From Pseudomonas frederiksbergensis (lineage in GTDB: Bacteria; Pseudomonadota; Gammaproteobacteria; Pseudomonadales; Pseudomonadaceae), in assembly GCF_003732275.1 (NCBI RefSeq), contig NZ_MOBM01000038.1, positions 834,679 through 898,678 on the forward strand: a DNA stretch of 64,000 nt, written 5' to 3'. Under the pieces are notes generated by a model, which saw nothing but the letters and a program-made list of their open reading frames with translations, was not told the origin of the DNA and made no database searches. Of this stretch, positions 60,743-64,000 are shown one piece after another. The position numbers were made by a program, and so were the translations under genes. The stretch's first letter is position 1. The number at the start of each line of letters is the position of its first letter.

Positions 60743-61606
60743 TTACAGCTTATTAATCGGGATCTTCAGGTAAGTCACGCCATTCTCTTCCGCCGGCGGC
60801 AAATTCCCCGCCCGCACATTCACTTGAATCGCTGGCAGCAACAACGTCGGCATGCATAACCCGGCATCGCGCCGGGTACGCATGGCGACGAAGGCGGCCT
60901 CATCAATGCCATCGTGAATATGAATGTTGCTTTTGCGCTGCTCACCCACCGTGCTCTGGCATTGCGGAGCGCGGCCCGTGGGCGGGTAATCGTGGCAGAC
61001 GTAAAGCCGCACGCTGGCGGGAAAAGCCAACAGTTTCTGGATCGAGGCAAACATCTGGTTGGCGTTGCCACCGGGGAAGTCGCAGCGCGCCGTGCCGACA
61101 TCCGGCATGAACAACGTATCGCCCACCAGAATCACATCGCCGTCGATCAAATAGGCCATGTCCGCCGGGGTATGCCCGGGCACATGCAGGGCCGTGGCCT
61201 TGAGGTTGCCGATCCGGAATGACTCGTCCGGCGCGAACAGGTGATCGAACTGTGAACCATCGACGCTAAATCCCGGCTCCAGATTGAACAGCGTCTTGAA
61301 CACCCCCTGAACCTTGCTGATCGACTCACCAATCGCAATCTTGCCGCCCAGTTCCCGACGCAGATAAGGCGCGGCGGACAGGTGATCGGCATGGGCGTGG
61401 GTTTCCAGCAGCCATTGCACCTGCAACTGGTGTTCGCGTACGAAGGCGATGATCTTGTCGGCCTGGACGGTCGCGGTGCGCCCGGCGGCGGGGTCGTAAT
61501 CCAGCACCGGATCGACAATCGCGCAGTGCCCGCCATCGTGTTCGTAGATCACGTAGCTGTAGGTCTTTGATGCGGGGTCGAGGAAGGCTTCAATCAACGC
61601 AGACAT
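60743..61606 (-). CDS. Persulfide dioxygenase-like metallo-beta-lactamase fold protein
   Basis: 287 residues. The metal motif is LLETHAHADHLSAAPYL (His70, His72, Asp74, His75), with further ligands in GHTPADMAYLIDGDVILVGDTLF and YVCHDYPP. It resembles the ETHE1/Blh type that oxidises glutathione persulfide to sulfite. The neighbouring BigR/SqrR-like sensor, SQR and sulfite exporter genes support this role. It is divergent from the ArsR gene, sharing the palindrome at 61658-61673. Confidence 0.9.
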   Translation of the reverse strand: MSALIEAFLDPASKTYSYVIYEHDGGHCAIVDPVLDYDPAAGRTATVQADKIIAFVREHQLQVQWLLETHAHADHLSAAPYLRRELGGKIAIGESISKVQGVFKTLFNLEPGFSVDGSQFDHLFAPDESFRIGNLKATALHVPGHTPADMAYLIDGDVILVGDTLFMPDVGTARCDFPGGNANQMFASIQKLLAFPASVRLYVCHDYPPTGRAPQCQSTVGEQRKSNIHIHDGIDEAAFVAMRTRRDAGLCMPTLLLPAIQVNVRAGNLPPAEENGVTYLKIPINKL

Positions 61607-61657
61607 GGGGACGAACCTGTGGAAAGGGGCGAGAGCACAGTAACCGGTTGCAACACT

Positions 61658-61673
61658 TTATGTTTAAACATAA
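61658..61673. promoter_or_regulatory. Perfect 16-bp palindromic operator candidate
   Basis: TTATGTTTAAACATAA between the dioxygenase and the ArsR-type sensor. BigR-type regulators bind AT-rich palindromes in this position. Confidence 0.7.
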
Positions 61674-61710
61674 TGTCCGCAGCTTAAGTGACGTCGAAGG
61701 CATCCTGCAA

Positions 61711-62046
61711 ATGCAATCCAGTCTGACCGAATGTGAAGTCGCCCAGCTCCGGGCCTCGGCCTCCAAGGCTTGCGCGCTGCTCAAAGCCCTGGCCAACGAG
61801 GACCGCTTGCTGATTCTCTGCCAATTGACCCAGGGCGAGCGCAACGTCGGCGAGCTGGAGAAAATGACCGGCGTGCGCCAGCCCACACTGTCCCAACAGC
61901 TGGGCATCCTGCGCGACGAAGGATTGGTAGTCACCCGTCGTGAAGGCAAGTACATATTCTATGGTTTAGCCAGTCACGAAGTGATTCAGGTGATGAAGAC
62001 ACTGTCCGGCCTGTACTGCGGAGCGGTGCTGAAAAGCTGGGGCTGA
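61711..62046 (+). CDS. ArsR family persulfide sensor, BigR/SqrR-like
   Basis: 111 residues from ATG 61711; ATG 61660 is possible but lies within the operator palindrome. HTH: LTQGERNVGELEKMTGVRQPTLSQQLGILRDEGLVVTRREGKYIFYGL. Cys37 and Cys103 are 66 residues apart, just as the sensing pair of SqrR (41 and 107) that forms a tetrasulfide bridge with persulfide. It would release the divergent operator and derepress the sulfide oxidation genes. An extra Cys8 and Cys21 are present. Confidence 0.88.
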   Translation: MQSSLTECEVAQLRASASKACALLKALANEDRLLILCQLTQGERNVGELEKMTGVRQPTLSQQLGILRDEGLVVTRREGKYIFYGLASHEVIQVMKTLSGLYCGAVLKSWG

Positions 62047-62076
62047 ACCTGATGCCGGTCAGTTAAGCGCAATCCA

Positions 62077-62166
62077 TGTGGGAGCGGGCTTGCTCGCGAA
62101 GGCGGTGGCACAGTCAATAATGATGTCGCCTGACACACCGCTTTCGCGAGCAAGCCCGCTCCCACA
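62077..62166. repeat. REP doublet with partial outer repeats
   Basis: TGTGGGAGCGGGCTTGCTCG pair. The left flank GATGCCGGTCAGTTAAG is the best copy of the outer repeat; the right flank is degenerate. Confidence 0.85.
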
Positions 62167-62217
62167 GGTTCCGCGACTTAATGAACCTGGCGCCATGCAT
62201 GCAATAACAAGGAATGA

Positions 62218-63465
62218 ATGATGAACGATCAACACTGGGGCCCATCCATCAGTGCCGACATCGTGGTAATAGGCGGCGGGACCGCCGGCATTGGCCTGGT
62301 GGCCAGCCTGCTGAAACGCGATCCGGGCTTGAACATCACTGTTATCGAACCCGATAGCCGGCACTACTACCAACCGGCGTGGACGCTGGTGGGCGGCGGT
62401 GCTTACGCGGTGAAAAACACCGCGCGCCCGATGTCCTCAGTGATGCCGCGTCAGGCCACTTGGTTGCAGGCGTCCGTGACTGATATCGCCCCGGACAGCA
62501 AACAGCTGACCCTCAACGATGGCCGCACCGTCAGTTACCAGAACCTCGTTGTCTGCCCGGGGTTGTGCCTGGCCTGGGAGAAAATCGAAGGCTTGCAGGA
62601 CACCCTCGGCCAGAACGGCGTGACTTCCAATTACAGCTATCGGCACGCGGCCTACACTTGGGAACTGGTCCAGGGATTGCGCGGCGGCAAAGCGATCTTC
62701 ACCCAGCCAGCGATGCCGATCAAATGCGCTGGTGCGCCGCAGAAAGCCTTGTACTTGTCCTGCGATCACTGGCGTAAAACAGGGGTTCTGAACAAATTCG
62801 ACGTCGAGTTCAATCTGGCCGGCGCAGCGTTGTTCGGCGTGGCGACATTCGTGCCGCCGCTCATGAAGTACATGGAAAAGTACAACGCCCGGCTGGCCTT
62901 CAATTCCAATCTGGTCAAGGTTGACGGACCGTCGAAAACCGCGTGGTTCGAGGTCAGGGACGCTGCAGGTGTTGTGACCGTAGAAGAAAAAACCTTCGAC
63001 CTGCTGCACGTCGTGCCGCCTCAGGTCTCGCCGGATTTCATCCGCCAGAGCCCGTTGGCCGACGCCGCTGGCTGGTGCGAAGTGAACCCGCACAGCCTGC
63101 AACACGTACGCTATACAGACGTCTTTGCCTTGGGCGATGTCTGTTCCACCAGCAACGCGAAAACTGCTGCCGCCGCGCGCAAGCAGATCGTGGTGGTGGC
63201 GCAAAACCTGCTGGCCCTGCGCAAGCAACAGCCGTTGCCACTCAAGTACGACGGCTACGGTTCCTGCCCGCTGACGGTGGAGAAGGGCAAGGTGATCCTC
63301 GCCGAGTTCGGTTACGCCGGTAAATTGCTGCCGACCTTTCCCCTCGACCCGATCGTGCCGCGTCGTTCAGCCTGGTTTCTCAAGGCGACCCTGCTGCCAT
63401 GGTTCTACTGGAATGGCCTGCTCAAGGGCCGTGAATGGCTGACCCATCTGTCCAAGGTTGACTGA
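62218..63465 (+). CDS. Sulfide:quinone oxidoreductase-like FAD protein
   Basis: 415 residues from ATG 62218 (or 62221 with AAGGA better spaced). FAD motif ADIVVIGGGTAGIGLVASLLKR, later YTDVFALGDVCSTSNAKTAAAARKQ. Matches the SQR type that passes electrons from sulfide to quinone at the membrane; the C-terminal hydrophobic/aromatic stretch (FPLDPIVPRRSAWFLKATLLPWFYWNGLLKGREW) is the likely membrane and quinone contact. Next in line is a sulfite exporter gene, 9 bases downstream. Confidence 0.9.
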   Translation: MMNDQHWGPSISADIVVIGGGTAGIGLVASLLKRDPGLNITVIEPDSRHYYQPAWTLVGGGAYAVKNTARPMSSVMPRQATWLQASVTDIAPDSKQLTLNDGRTVSYQNLVVCPGLCLAWEKIEGLQDTLGQNGVTSNYSYRHAAYTWELVQGLRGGKAIFTQPAMPIKCAGAPQKALYLSCDHWRKTGVLNKFDVEFNLAGAALFGVATFVPPLMKYMEKYNARLAFNSNLVKVDGPSKTAWFEVRDAAGVVTVEEKTFDLLHVVPPQVSPDFIRQSPLADAAGWCEVNPHSLQHVRYTDVFALGDVCSTSNAKTAAAARKQIVVVAQNLLALRKQQPLPLKYDGYGSCPLTVEKGKVILAEFGYAGKLLPTFPLDPIVPRRSAWFLKATLLPWFYWNGLLKGREWLTHLSKVD

Positions 63466-63474
63466 GAGAACTCT

Positions 63475-64000
63475 ATGTTGCTGGCCAGTTTTTTCGGTGT
63501 GGTCATGGGCCTGGTGCTCGGTTTGACCGGTGCCGGTGGCGGTATTCTTGCGGTGCCGGCCCTGGTGCTGGGGCTGGGATTGACCATGACCCAAGCGGCG
63601 CCCGTCGCCTTGTTCGCGGTGGGCAGTGCGGCGGCGATCGGTGCGATCGACGGTTTGCGCCATGGCCTGGTGCGCTATCGCGCGGCGTTGTTGATTGCAC
63701 TGCTGGGCGCGGTGTTTTCGCCGGTGGGCATCTACTTCGCCCATCAGTTGCCGGAAAAGATCCTGATGATTCTGTTCAGTCTGCTGATGGTCATGGTGGC
63801 CTGGCGGATGCTGCGCCGGGAAAAGCCCGACGATGGCCCGAGCGATCACGGGCATGCCAACTGGGGCCAGAAGAACTGCATGCTCGATCAGCAGACCGGG
63901 CGTTTTTCCTGGACCGCCAAATGCACCGCAACCCTGGCGGTACTCGGCGCGGTGACCGGTGTGGTCTCGGGGCTGCTCGGTGTTGGCGGCGGCTTTCTGA
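63475..64000 (+). CDS. TauE/SafE (TSUP) family sulfite/sulfur anion exporter, cut by window edge
   Basis: The first 175 residues are visible and no stop occurs before the end. MLLASFFGVVMGLVLGLTGAGGGILAVPALVLGLGLTMTQAAPVALFAVGSAAAIG is the TSUP start. A second LTGVVSGLLGVGGGFL-type half repeat begins at the window end. In this cluster it likely exports sulfite or thiosulfate made from persulfide. GAGAG precedes the ATG. Confidence 0.92.
   Translation, partial: MLLASFFGVVMGLVLGLTGAGGGILAVPALVLGLGLTMTQAAPVALFAVGSAAAIGAIDGLRHGLVRYRAALLIALLGAVFSPVGIYFAHQLPEKILMILFSLLMVMVAWRMLRREKPDDGPSDHGHANWGQKNCMLDQQTGRFSWTAKCTATLAVLGAVTGVVSGLLGVGGGFL

Overview
The window is a chromosomal segment from a Pseudomonas, most likely of the P. 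fluorescens group. This rests on the bkdA1-bkdA2-bkdB-lpdV operon with a divergent Lrp-type bkdR, the cynR/cynS/cynT cluster, high GC content, dense LysR regulators paired with transporters, and at least three families of short REP palindromes between genes. No rRNA, tRNA, CRISPR array, prophage or complete insertion sequence was seen.

Layout. 1-8.5 kb is a signalling region: a truncated FixJ-type response regulator, a LysR regulator, a very large kinase/ATPase/GAF/PAS/histidine-kinase protein broken by a frameshift, an LRAT-like protein in AT-rich DNA, and a second FixJ-type regulator. 8.5-24.5 kb is metabolic and accessory: GrpB, a LysR/MFS pair, a DUF1704 QEGLA/HExxxH protein, DUF1801, MFS, dienelactone hydrolase, DoxX, a haem-type membrane protein, glutaminase, DUF3616, a ProA-like dehydrogenase, BON, and the cyanate cluster. 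24-34 kb holds small orphan genes, GNAT, topB, a serralysin gene remnant, DUF427, an MHS transporter, and a GMC oxidoreductase with a divergent LysR. 34-41.3 kb holds a candidate structured RNA leader before a DUF6124 gene. It also holds a tightly overlapping seven-gene minus-strand operon: thermostable-hemolysin family, AMP ligase, haem-oxygenase-like diiron protein, SDR, TPR lipoprotein-like/periplasmic protein, and a QseBC-type two-component system. That operon is preceded by a four-half-site QseB/PmrA-like box.

41.3-54.7 kb holds cytochrome b561, AlkD-like repair, a Kef-type antiporter, a LysR with a ModA-like binding protein and a citrate-type transporter, an FKBP gene broken by a 13-bp duplication, P450 with a divergent ArsR, LysE with a divergent LysR, and ilvE. 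54.9-60.6 kb is branched-chain keto acid dehydrogenase with bkdR. 60.7-64 kb is a sulfide/persulfide oxidation cluster: persulfide dioxygenase, BigR/SqrR-like sensor, SQR-like flavoprotein, and a TauE/SafE exporter that runs off the end.

The most interesting observations are the leader RNA with competing complementary loops at 34.07-34.25 kb, the self-contained HDO/AMP-ligase operon with its own operator and two-component system, and a MITE-like element with 19-bp terminal repeats. Several genes have 3' ends written by repeat elements, and three genes show evident decay (kinase, FKBP, serralysin).
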